The translations under genes were made by a program, and so were the position numbers. Under the pieces are notes generated by a model. That model was not told where the DNA came from, did not search any database, and saw only the letters and a list, made by a program, of their open reading frames with translations. From Clostridiales bacterium (GTDB lineage: Bacteria > Bacillota > Clostridia > Oscillospirales > QAMX01), in assembly GCA_016303065.1 (NCBI GenBank), contig JAEDMJ010000006.1:1-59552 (forward strand): a stretch of 59,552 bases of DNA, in the 5' to 3' direction. This document shows positions 41,608 to 48,995 of this stretch, one piece after another. Within the stretch, counting starts at the first letter, position 1; each line of letters opens with the position of its first letter.

Positions 41608-43276
41608 CGGATATCGACTCCTTCAGCTTTGACAGTGCGATCTTTGTCTCCGCCGCAGTCTCGCCGAGCAGCGAAGCGATCTCCTGGACAATCCGCATCT
41701 GTTTGTCGACGACCCTGTCGGCAACCTCGACGGTCTGACGGCTTATGCTCTCCTTCTTTTCCCGCTCCTTTTCCTCGTCGGTGATATCGCGCATGATGCA
41801 CACGAGCATCCTGCTCTCCCGGTCGTAGACAACCGTCTCCTCGACGTACCTCTTGTACTCGGCAAGGTATTCGCGGCGGCCGTAAACTCCGCGTCCGCTG
41901 CGCAGAACCTCCATGAACAGACCCGGCTCAAGGATCCGGATGACCTGTTCTCCTAAAACGTCGGAGGCGGAACGAATATTCATGATCTTCCGCGCCGCGG
42001 CGTTGATCTGCTGGACTTCAAGGTTTTCGTTGAGAACGATGAGGCCGTTGGGCGTATTTCTGACGATGGTGTCCGAGAAGCTCTCCGCCTTGTCCTTGAG
42101 GTAGGGAAGACACATGGAAATCTCCGCCTTGCCCTGGAATATGGCGACGGCTTTTTCGCGGCAGGTGTTGTAGCCGCAGGAACCGCAGTTGAGCTCCTGG
42201 GAGGGCTTGAATTTTCCCATCTGCCTGAGAATTCCGTTTATCTCCTCCTCCGTCGGCGGCTGAAGCTTTCTTTCGATGAACTCAAAGTTTTTCTTAAGGG
42301 TCAAAAGGTCGGGCTGGGCAACGTCAAAGTCCCGGCTGCCCGCAAACCGGGCCACAGCCATATAGTCCTTGACGGGCGAACGGTGATATTTTTCCATGAC
42401 CGGCCCGCCGACACAGCTTCCCACGCACGCCGACATCTCGATAAAGCAGTGATGGATCTTTCCGTTTTCGATGTCGCGGAGCGCAGCAATGCAGTTTTCC
42501 GTTCCGTCGATGGCCAGGTAAGTGTACCCCGGCGCGTTCTGCTCCATGGTCTTGAGAATTCCCCCCGTCGTCGGGAAGAATCTCGCGCGGCTCTCTTCGC
42601 ACTCGGAGATCCCGCGCCTGAGCTCGATTTTTTCCGCATTGAGCCAGTTGGTCAGCTCTTCAAAGGTCAAAACCGCGTCGACGATCCCCTCATAGTGTTC
42701 CGCTTCGTCTTTTTTCGCAACGCAGGGCCCGATAAAGACAGTTTTCGCGTTGGCGATGCGCTTTTTAATGTCCTTGCAGTGGGCCTGCATCGGCGAAACG
42801 ACGTCGGCCAGATACACGAGCTCGTGGGGGAAATATTTCTGTATGAGCAGATTTATCGAGTGGCAGCAGGAGGATATCACGATATCGCGGCCGTCCTCCC
42901 TGAGCATGCGGTCATATTCCTTTTTGACGATGGTAGCGCCGACCGCGGTTTCCTCCACGTCGTAAAAGCCGAGCTTTTTGAGCGCCTCGCGCATGGATTC
43001 GATCCCAACGCCGTCGTAATTTGCAATGAAGGACGGGGCAAGGCTCACCACGACCGGCTCGCTCCCCTGAAGAAGGACCTTTACCTTCTCCGTCTCGTCG
43101 ACAATCTCCTTCGCGTTCTGGGGACATACCACGAAACACTGCCCGCAGAGGATGCATTCGTTTCCGATGATGTGCGCCTGGTTTCCGGAAAAGCGGATCG
43201 ACTTCACCGGACAGTGGCGTATGCACTTGTAGCAGTTCTTGCAGTTGGATTTTTTAAGTGTCAAACAGTTTGGCAT
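41600..43276 (-). CDS. PAS-containing sensory [FeFe] hydrogenase (HydS, group C-like)
   Basis: 558 residues. Two N-terminal [4Fe-4S] motifs (CKNCYKCIRHCP, CILCGQCFVVCP), then an H-cluster domain with divergent L1 SSCCHSIN, L2 GPCVAKKDE (183-191) and L3 EMSACVGSCVGGPV (280-293), a four-Cys iron-sulfur (Fes) domain (Cys364, 367, 372, 389), a PAS domain (about 405-510) and a C-terminal coiled coil. This architecture is that of H2-sensing group C hydrogenases. The output here is a coiled coil, not a kinase, and the next gene encodes a phosphatase. Confidence 0.88.
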   Translation of the reverse strand: MPNCLTLKKSNCKNCYKCIRHCPVKSIRFSGNQAHIIGNECILCGQCFVVCPQNAKEIVDETEKVKVLLQGSEPVVVSLAPSFIANYDGVGIESMREALKKLGFYDVEETAVGATIVKKEYDRMLREDGRDIVISSCCHSINLLIQKYFPHELVYLADVVSPMQAHCKDIKKRIANAKTVFIGPCVAKKDEAEHYEGIVDAVLTFEELTNWLNAEKIELRRGISECEESRARFFPTTGGILKTMEQNAPGYTYLAIDGTENCIAALRDIENGKIHHCFIEMSACVGSCVGGPVMEKYHRSPVKDYMAVARFAGSRDFDVAQPDLLTLKKNFEFIERKLQPPTEEEINGILRQMGKFKPSQELNCGSCGYNTCREKAVAIFQGKAEISMCLPYLKDKAESFSDTIVRNTPNGLIVLNENLEVQQINAAARKIMNIRSASDVLGEQVIRILEPGLFMEVLRSGRGVYGRREYLAEYKRYVEETVVYDRESRMLVCIMRDITDEEKEREKKESISRQTVEVADRVVDKQMRIVQEIASLLGETAAETKIALSKLKESISDE

Positions 43277-43282
43277 CTGGCG

Positions 43283-43543
43283 TCACGCTCTCTCCTCTTT
43301 AAGTTTTTTCATCACGGTATTTTCCCAGAATTCATTGAATTTCTCCGGCGTGACCCCCGTATAAACATCGTCGTTCACGCTGACCGTCACCCCTTCGCGG
43401 TTGCACTTTCCCTTGCAGAAAGAGCCCGCAAGGTCTATTTCGCCCTCGAGATTTTTTTCGCTGACAGCTTTCCGGAACTGATCGGCCAATTCATACGACC
43501 CCTTGATGCAGCAGGAGCTGCCGACACAGATCTGTATAACCAT
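43283..43543 (-). CDS. (2Fe-2S) thioredoxin-like ferredoxin, copy 2
   Basis: 86 residues. Cys pattern CVGSSCCIKGS and SFCKGKC is that of NuoE/HydC-type thioredoxin-fold [2Fe-2S] proteins. It is paralogous to the preceding 79-residue protein (shared CxGSSCxxKGS, xFCxGKC, TVxVxDxxxxxVTPxxxxxF). Small standalone copies are frequent next to sensory [FeFe] hydrogenases. It probably ferries electrons to or from the hydrogenase. GAGGG precedes the ATG. Confidence 0.85.
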   Translation of the reverse strand: MVIQICVGSSCCIKGSYELADQFRKAVSEKNLEGEIDLAGSFCKGKCNREGVTVSVNDDVYTGVTPEKFNEFWENTVMKKLKEERA

Positions 43544-43549
43544 TGTCCC

Positions 43550-43789
43550 TCAAAGCCTCGCAAGAACCCGGTCGTTGAAAAAATCCGCGACGCTGTCGGG
43601 CGTCACCGAAAAGAACTCGTCGTCAACCGTAACGCAGACTCCCTGCTGGCATTTTCCCATGCAGAAAGTCCCGCTGAGCTCCACCCGGTCTCCGACGCCG
43701 CTTCCGGCGACAAGATTCTGAAGCTTCTCGACGACCTGGCGCGAACCCTTGAGGTGGCATGAACTGCCTATACAAACCGTGATTTTCAT
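43550..43789 (-). CDS. (2Fe-2S) thioredoxin-like ferredoxin, copy 1
   Basis: 79 residues: CIGSSCHLKGS and TFCMGKC give the four cluster ligands of a thioredoxin-fold [2Fe-2S] ferredoxin. It is the first of two tandem paralogues, 6 nt apart, at the head of the hydrogenase genes and 67 nt after rex. Confidence 0.85.
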   Translation of the reverse strand: MKITVCIGSSCHLKGSRQVVEKLQNLVAGSGVGDRVELSGTFCMGKCQQGVCVTVDDEFFSVTPDSVADFFNDRVLARL

Positions 43790-43856
43790 AAAACCTGGAA
43801 TCTCCTTTTTTGTAAAAGTAATTTTTCTTTTCAGCTTTCCCCGTACGGCTTCCGGC

Positions 43857-44513
43857 TCACAGAGCCGCCCTGTTTTGGTTTTCCTCCGAGCATTCTTCCA
43901 TCTGGTTTTTCAGATGGGCAAGCGAAAGCGCAAGATTTTCCTGACGGAGGATTACCCCGTCGGGCACCGAAAGAGTACAGGGCGCAAAATTCCAAACTGC
44001 GGTTATCCCGCATCCGACCATCATGTCGCAGACCTTCTGAGCCAGCGCCGCCGGAACCGTCACGATCCCAATGCGCACCGATTCTCTGCGGCAGTACTCT
44101 TCAAACCGTTCTGCGGGGAGAATTTCTTTTCCCGAGGAACTGACTCCGAACTTTTCCGGATCCACATCGAATCCCGCCGAAACCTCAAGTCCGTAGTTTT
44201 CAAATCCTCCGTAGTCCAAAAGCGCCATTCCGAGCCTTCCCGCTCCGACAATGACCGCCTTGCACTTTGCGTTCCGCCCGAGAAAGCTTTCAAGCCTCAC
44301 GACAAGATCCGCGACCACATATCCGACCTTCGGCCGCCCCGCTCCGCTGACAGAGTTCAGGTCTTTTCTGACCTGCACCTCCCCAAAGCCCAAAGCCCGG
44401 GAGATCGCAGTCGACGAGATGTATTTGCCTGCGTCAGGCGAAAGACCCTTAAGATATTGCAGATACACCGGAATTCTTCCCAGCGTCGCTCTTGTTACGG
44501 GCGTTCTTTTCAA
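43857..44513 (-). CDS. rex: Redox-sensing transcriptional repressor Rex
   Basis: 218 residues. An N-terminal winged helix (RIPVYLQYLKGL, ALGFGEVQVRKDLNSVSGAGRPKVGY) and a Rossmann domain with VIVGAGRLGMAL that reads the NADH/NAD+ ratio. Rex represses fermentation and hydrogen genes when NADH is low. The reading frame starts at TTG 44513 with GGGGTGA upstream; the nearby ATG is in another frame. It is the first gene of the redox operon, so it probably controls it and itself. Confidence 0.95.
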   Translation of the reverse strand: MKRTPVTRATLGRIPVYLQYLKGLSPDAGKYISSTAISRALGFGEVQVRKDLNSVSGAGRPKVGYVVADLVVRLESFLGRNAKCKAVIVGAGRLGMALLDYGGFENYGLEVSAGFDVDPEKFGVSSSGKEILPAERFEEYCRRESVRIGIVTVPAALAQKVCDMMVGCGITAVWNFAPCTLSVPDGVILRQENLALSLAHLKNQMEECSEENQNRAAL

Positions 44514-44586
44514 TCCGCATCACCCCATCATTTTGTTTCGAGTATATTTTATCAAATCTGCGTCCGTTTGGGAATGATAAGAAAAG

Positions 44587-44613
44587 TATATCGATATTAT
44601 ATTTATTGATATA
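44587..44613. promoter_or_regulatory. AT-rich inverted repeat upstream of rex
   Basis: TATATCGATA (44587-44596) and TATTGATATA (44604-44613) are inverted with one mismatch and a 7-bp centre, about 75 bp upstream of the rex start. It could be an operator for the redox operon. It is not a match to the usual Rex site, so the regulator is open. Confidence 0.4.
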
Positions 44614-44747
44614 TCCCGGCGCGGGCCGCGATACGCCGCAAAGCTCAGAACGCCTTTCCATATCAAACGATCACAAAAAAGGATTTTCCGCTGTTTTACA
44701 AGACTTTCACGCAAAAAAGCATTAGCTTTCCGCCGGTTTTCCGGGCT

Positions 44748-45596
44748 TCAGCTCTGATACCCGAAAGTGCGGAGCACCCACCCGGCGCAGTCTTCAAACC
44801 AGCGGGCGATATTTTCAGCGGCGTTTTTCCGATCCTCCGGGCTGCGGATTACCCAAGTGGACAGCGAAAGCCCGTGGGATCCGGAGGGGTAAACGTGAAG
44901 CTCAAAGGGGCGCTTTGCCGCCGACATCGCCGCCGCAACGGCAAGGCTGTTTTCCACCGGCACGGCTTCGTCGTCCGCAGTGTGCCATATGAAAGCCGGC
45001 GGGGTCTCTTCGGTAATATTTTTCTCCACCGAAAGCTTTTCAAGAAGCTCCGGCGTCCGCTTGTCTTTCAGGAGGTTCCGCATACTGCCCTCGTGGGCAA
45101 ATTTTCCCTCCGACATCAGCACGCCGTAGCACAGCACCATGCCGTTGACCCGGAGCTCCTCTCTCTCCGCCCCGAGAGTTTCATAAAACAGCCTGTCGCC
45201 CCAGTTCACGGCAAAGCTTGCCGCCAGGTGGCATCCGGCGGAAAAGCCGAGGACGGATATGGCGTTTCCGTCAACGCCGAGACGATCTGCGTTCCGGCGC
45301 ACCCAAAGCACGGCGGCCGCAAGCTCAAGATGGTACTGGGGCCAGCTGCCGTCCGGAACGGTGTACCAGAGAACGAAGCCCTGTATTCCCTTCCCGAGCA
45401 TCGACAGCGCGACGGGTTCACCCTCGTGGGCCGCAGTCCCCCAGTACCCTCCGCCGGGACAGACGATCATCGCCGGAAACTTTGCATTCGCCGAATCGGA
45501 AAGCTGCGATCTGCAAAACACCTCAAGCACCGCGGGCCGCCCGCCGAAGGGAAGTCCGGGAAACTCCGAATTCAGATCTACCTTTTCATATATCAT
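44748..45596 (-). CDS. Alpha/beta hydrolase, acetyl-xylan-esterase-like
   Basis: 282 residues. The oxyanion segment CPGGGYWGTAAHEGEPVA, nucleophile elbow GFSAGCH, acid TADDEAVP and His in SGSHGLS form an intact triad. It resembles the bacterial carbohydrate esterases of the BD-FAE/Axe type that deacetylate xylo-oligosaccharides, but the exact substrate is not certain. No signal peptide. The start at 45596 fits AGAGGTGG 6 nt upstream; a longer frame to 45731 crosses the promoter at 45630-45658 and is rejected. Confidence 0.85.
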   Translation of the reverse strand: MIYEKVDLNSEFPGLPFGGRPAVLEVFCRSQLSDSANAKFPAMIVCPGGGYWGTAAHEGEPVALSMLGKGIQGFVLWYTVPDGSWPQYHLELAAAVLWVRRNADRLGVDGNAISVLGFSAGCHLAASFAVNWGDRLFYETLGAEREELRVNGMVLCYGVLMSEGKFAHEGSMRNLLKDKRTPELLEKLSVEKNITEETPPAFIWHTADDEAVPVENSLAVAAAMSAAKRPFELHVYPSGSHGLSLSTWVIRSPEDRKNAAENIARWFEDCAGWVLRTFGYQS

Positions 45597-45629
45597 GCAA
45601 ATCCACCTCTTTACGCATATCTTTGCATG

Positions 45630-45658
45630 ATTATAATATTCCTCAGCTTTCTTGTCAA
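45630..45658 (-). promoter_or_regulatory. Promoter of the esterase gene
   Basis: TTGACA (45658-45653), 17-bp spacer, TATAAT (45635-45630): an exact consensus promoter, 34 nt before the esterase start and divergent from dxs. Confidence 0.9.
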
Positions 45659-45748
45659 CCGCAATATAAACAAGTTTTTCAGGTGTACAAAAACCCGCTT
45701 TGTCATTTGGGCAAATATACAAAAAACGCATATCTATACATTACGCTA

Positions 45749-45777
45749 TTGCATTCCCGAAGTGGTTGTGCTAAAAT
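45749..45777 (+). promoter_or_regulatory. Promoter of dxs-tlyA-argR-recN
   Basis: TTGCAT (45749-45754), 17-bp spacer, TAAAAT (45772-45777), 49 nt before dxs. Confidence 0.65.
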
Positions 45778-45825
45778 AATCGGTACACTCAAAAGCCGTT
45801 TTGAAGAACTCGGATTGGAGTTTTC

Positions 45826-47685
45826 ATGATGAATAAAGACGAAAAATATCCGCATCTTTCACAGCCGGACATCAGCAAACGCATAAAAAAGTACAGCATT
45901 TCGGAGCTTCGCGCTCTCTGTGCCGAAATAAGGGCGTTTCTCATAGAATCCCTCGCCGACAGCGGCGGACACCTTGCCTCAAATCTCGGAGCGGTGGAAC
46001 TGACCGTCGCCCTTGAATACTGTTTCGATACATACCGCGACCGTCTCATTTTCGACGTCGGTCATCAGTGCTACACCCACAAGCTTCTCACCGGACGTTT
46101 TTCCGATTTTTCAAAAATACGCCACGCCGGAGGCCCCAGCGGGTTTCCGAAGCCCCAGGAAAGCCCGAGCGACGCATTCGTTTCCGGGCACGGGTCGGCC
46201 TCGCTCTCGGCCGCGGTGGGGCTTGCGCGGGCGTTCAGGCTCCGCGGCGGTCCCCAGCCGAAATGCATCGCCTTCATCGGCGACGGGGCCATGTCCGGCG
46301 GAATGATAACCGAAGCGCTCAATGACGCGGGCGCCGAAAAGCTTCCCGTCATTATCGTTCTCAACGACAACGGAATGTCCATCGGCCGCACCGTCGGGTC
46401 TTTTTCCTCGATGCTGACAAAAATGCGGGTCAACCCGGAATACCGGAACGCAAAAAAGACCTATCATTCGCTTATGGAGACTCTCCCCAACGGCGGCACG
46501 CTTGACACCGTGCTGACGCGCTTAAAAAACAGCATTAAATTCACGCTCATTCCGAGCTCATATTTTGAAGGGCTGGGCTTCAAATACGTCGGCCCCGTGG
46601 ACGGCCACGACCTCGGAGAGCTTATCTGGCTCTTCACTTCCCTCAAGTCCTACGACAAGCCCGTCGTCGTGCACGCCGTCACAAAGAAGGGACGCGGCTG
46701 GAAGGCGTCCGAGCGCAGCCCCGAACGGTTTCACGCAGTCGAAGGATACCGCACCGACACGGGCGAATGCCTCTCTTCCGGCGGCGTGAGCCTCAGCCAT
46801 GTTTTCGGCGAAAAGCTCTGCGCGCTTGCCCAAAAGCACCGCGAAATCACCGCCATAACCGCGGCGATGCGCAAGGGCGCGGGACTTGACGAGTTCGCGC
46901 GCTGTTTTCCCAACAGATATTTTGACGTGGGCATTGCCGAAGAACACGCCGTCACCATGTGCGCCGGACTCGCCGCGGGAGGGATGCGGCCTTTCTGCGC
47001 CATATATTCGACTTTTTTGCAGAGGAGCTTTGACCAGATAATGCACGACGTCGGCATTATGCGCCTTCCGGTCGTATTCTGCATTGACCGCGCCGGATTC
47101 GTTGCCGGGGACGGCGAAACTCACCAGGGACTCTACGACGTGGGAATGCTCTCCCTCGTTCCCGGAATGAAAGTGTACATGCCCTCCAACGGCGCCGAAC
47201 TCTGCACCGTGCTCGACGCCGTATACGCCGACCCGTCCGGGCCCGCCGCGGTGCGCTATCCCCGCGGCGCCGGAGCAAAATTTTCCGGAAACACAGCCGG
47301 CAAGGACCTTGTGCGGCTTCGCGAGGGAAGCGGCATAACCCTCGTCACCGCCGGACGCCTCATCGACAATGTCCTTGCCGCGGCAAAGATACTCGAGAGC
47401 CGCGGGATTTCCGCCTCCGTCATAAAGCTCAACCGCATTCTCCCGGTCCCGGCCGAAGAGATCGACCGCCTTTCCACGGGCAGTATTCTCGTCTGTGAGG
47501 AGCTTGCCGAATCCGGTTCGGTCTTTTCCCACCTTTCGGCCGCGCTTCCCCGGAGAAAGGTCTACGGGCAGAATGCCGGGAACCGCTATTTCTCCCACGA
47601 CAGCGTGGACGGACTCATGAGCGCCTGCGGGCTCGACGCGTCCGGAATAGCCGCAAGGGCGGCGGAGATCTGCCGTGGAAACTGA
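45826..47685 (+). CDS. dxs: 1-Deoxy-D-xylulose-5-phosphate synthase
   Basis: 619 residues. The thiamine-diphosphate motif GDGAMSGGMITEALNDAG with LNDNGMSI, the early FDVGHQCYTHKLLTGR, and the transketolase-type second half with DVGIAEEHAVT and DRAGFVAGDGETHQG are present. It makes DXP from pyruvate and glyceraldehyde 3-phosphate for MEP-pathway isoprenoids and thiamine. GGAG precedes the tandem ATGs. The last 11 nt overlap tlyA. Confidence 0.97.
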   Translation: MMNKDEKYPHLSQPDISKRIKKYSISELRALCAEIRAFLIESLADSGGHLASNLGAVELTVALEYCFDTYRDRLIFDVGHQCYTHKLLTGRFSDFSKIRHAGGPSGFPKPQESPSDAFVSGHGSASLSAAVGLARAFRLRGGPQPKCIAFIGDGAMSGGMITEALNDAGAEKLPVIIVLNDNGMSIGRTVGSFSSMLTKMRVNPEYRNAKKTYHSLMETLPNGGTLDTVLTRLKNSIKFTLIPSSYFEGLGFKYVGPVDGHDLGELIWLFTSLKSYDKPVVVHAVTKKGRGWKASERSPERFHAVEGYRTDTGECLSSGGVSLSHVFGEKLCALAQKHREITAITAAMRKGAGLDEFARCFPNRYFDVGIAEEHAVTMCAGLAAGGMRPFCAIYSTFLQRSFDQIMHDVGIMRLPVVFCIDRAGFVAGDGETHQGLYDVGMLSLVPGMKVYMPSNGAELCTVLDAVYADPSGPAAVRYPRGAGAKFSGNTAGKDLVRLREGSGITLVTAGRLIDNVLAAAKILESRGISASVIKLNRILPVPAEEIDRLSTGSILVCEELAESGSVFSHLSAALPRRKVYGQNAGNRYFSHDSVDGLMSACGLDASGIAARAAEICRGN

Positions 47686-48478
47686 AAAGAGACTCGACGT
47701 TCTCCTGTGCGAGCTGGGCTTTTTCGACAGCCGCACAAAGGCCCAGTCCGCAATCGCCGAAGGCCGCGTTTCTTCCGGAGGAAAGGAGCTCCGCAAGCCC
47801 TCGCAGAAAATCCCCCCGGGCACTCCTGTCGAAGTGTCGCAAAAGCACGGGTATGTGGGGCGCGGAGCTTACAAGCTCCTTGCGGCAATCGACGCTTTCG
47901 GCATTGACCCGAAGGGAAAAGTCTGTCTCGACGTCGGAGCCTCCACGGGCGGCTTCACCCAGGTCTGGCTTGAGCACGGCGCAAGGCAGGTCTTTTCCGT
48001 GGACGTGGGCACAAATCAGCTCTCACCCTCTCTCCGCGAGGATCCTCGCGTAACTCCGCTTGAACAGACCGACATCAGAACTCTTCCGGCCGAGCTGGTG
48101 AAAAGCGCCGAGCTCTGCTCGGTGGACGTCTCGTTCATTTCCCTTTCGAAAATACTCCCCGCCCCTGCCGTTTTCCAGGTGTTTTCCCGCGGCGGAAGCG
48201 TTGCCGCGCTTATAAAACCCCAGTTTGAAGCGGGACGGGCGTCTCTGAACAAACACGGCGTCGTAAAAAGTCAGGCCGACCACATACGCGCCGTTGAAAG
48301 CGTCATCCTTTCGGCGCAAAACGCCGGATACACCGTGTCCGGACTCATTCCAAGCCCCATTTCCGGCGGCGACGGAAACACGGAGTATCTGCTCTTTCTT
48401 TCCCACGCTCCGGCGGAAATCGATCCGGCGGCCGCCGTCAAAGCCGCGCTTTCGGACAAAAAACAAATGCGTAAATAA
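47675..48478 (+). CDS. tlyA: TlyA-family rRNA 2-prime-O-methyltransferase
   Basis: 267 residues. An N-terminal S4 RNA-binding domain (RLDVLLCELGFFDSRTKAQSAI) and a FtsJ-like methyltransferase domain (CLDVGASTGGFTQVWL, VDVGTNQL, VDVSFISL, IKPQFEAG). In other bacteria TlyA methylates ribosomal RNA and affects capreomycin sensitivity. GTG start at 47675 overlapping dxs by 11 nt. The dxs-tlyA-argR-recN order is standard in Firmicutes; the nadK often found after tlyA is absent. Confidence 0.94.
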   Translation: METEKRLDVLLCELGFFDSRTKAQSAIAEGRVSSGGKELRKPSQKIPPGTPVEVSQKHGYVGRGAYKLLAAIDAFGIDPKGKVCLDVGASTGGFTQVWLEHGARQVFSVDVGTNQLSPSLREDPRVTPLEQTDIRTLPAELVKSAELCSVDVSFISLSKILPAPAVFQVFSRGGSVAALIKPQFEAGRASLNKHGVVKSQADHIRAVESVILSAQNAGYTVSGLIPSPISGGDGNTEYLLFLSHAPAEIDPAAAVKAALSDKKQMRK

Positions 48479-48506
48479 TGCAACTGCATCAGGAGGATAT
48501 ATTCCA

Positions 48507-48959
48507 ATGAAGTTTCAGAGACAGAACCTCATTCTCAAGCTTATTGAGGACGAACCCATCGAGACCCAAAAGGACCTTTCTGACAAGCTGCGCGCCGCCG
48601 GATTCGACGTGACACAGGCGACGGTGTCACGCGACATCAAAGAGCTTCGCATTGTCAAGGTTCTTGACCAGAGCGGCAAATACCGCTACTCCGCGGCGAC
48701 CGGCGACGTTGTCGGCGATACCACGTCCCGTTTCCGCAATATTTTCCGCGAAAGCGTCGTAAACGTCGACTACGCGGGAAACCTGCTGGTCATAAAAACG
48801 CTTCCGGGAGTCGCAAACGCCTCCGCCATCGCGGTCGAAGCGATGAACATGAACCATGTCGTCGGCTCTCTTGCCGGGGACGACACGATCTTTTTCGTCA
48901 TCCGCGACCAGGAACGCGCCGCACAGCTTTGCGAGGAAATCAAAAAAATGCTGAAGTGA
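48507..48959 (+). CDS. argR: Arginine repressor ArgR/AhrC
   Basis: 150 residues. The winged-helix domain has TQKDLSDKLRAAGFDVTQATVSRDI, and the C-terminal hexamerisation and arginine-binding domain has GDDTIFFVIRD. It represses arginine biosynthesis when arginine is high. AGGAGG precedes ATG 48507. Located between tlyA and recN as usual. Confidence 0.95.
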   Translation: MKFQRQNLILKLIEDEPIETQKDLSDKLRAAGFDVTQATVSRDIKELRIVKVLDQSGKYRYSAATGDVVGDTTSRFRNIFRESVVNVDYAGNLLVIKTLPGVANASAIAVEAMNMNHVVGSLAGDDTIFFVIRDQERAAQLCEEIKKMLK

Positions 48960-48995
48960 CGGCATGAACGCCGCCGAAAACAGGAGGGCAGAAAG

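Noticed and set aside
42383..43762. Plus-strand open frame of 459 codons opposite the sensory hydrogenase
   Set aside because: Antisense to HydS and the two ferredoxin-like genes; no recognisable domain.
27470..44513. Assigning the hydrogenase genes to a trimeric bifurcating HydABC hydrogenase
   Set aside because: No HydB (NuoF-like) subunit with an FMN/NADH site is present. The two small [2Fe-2S] proteins resemble HydC/NuoE but stand alone.
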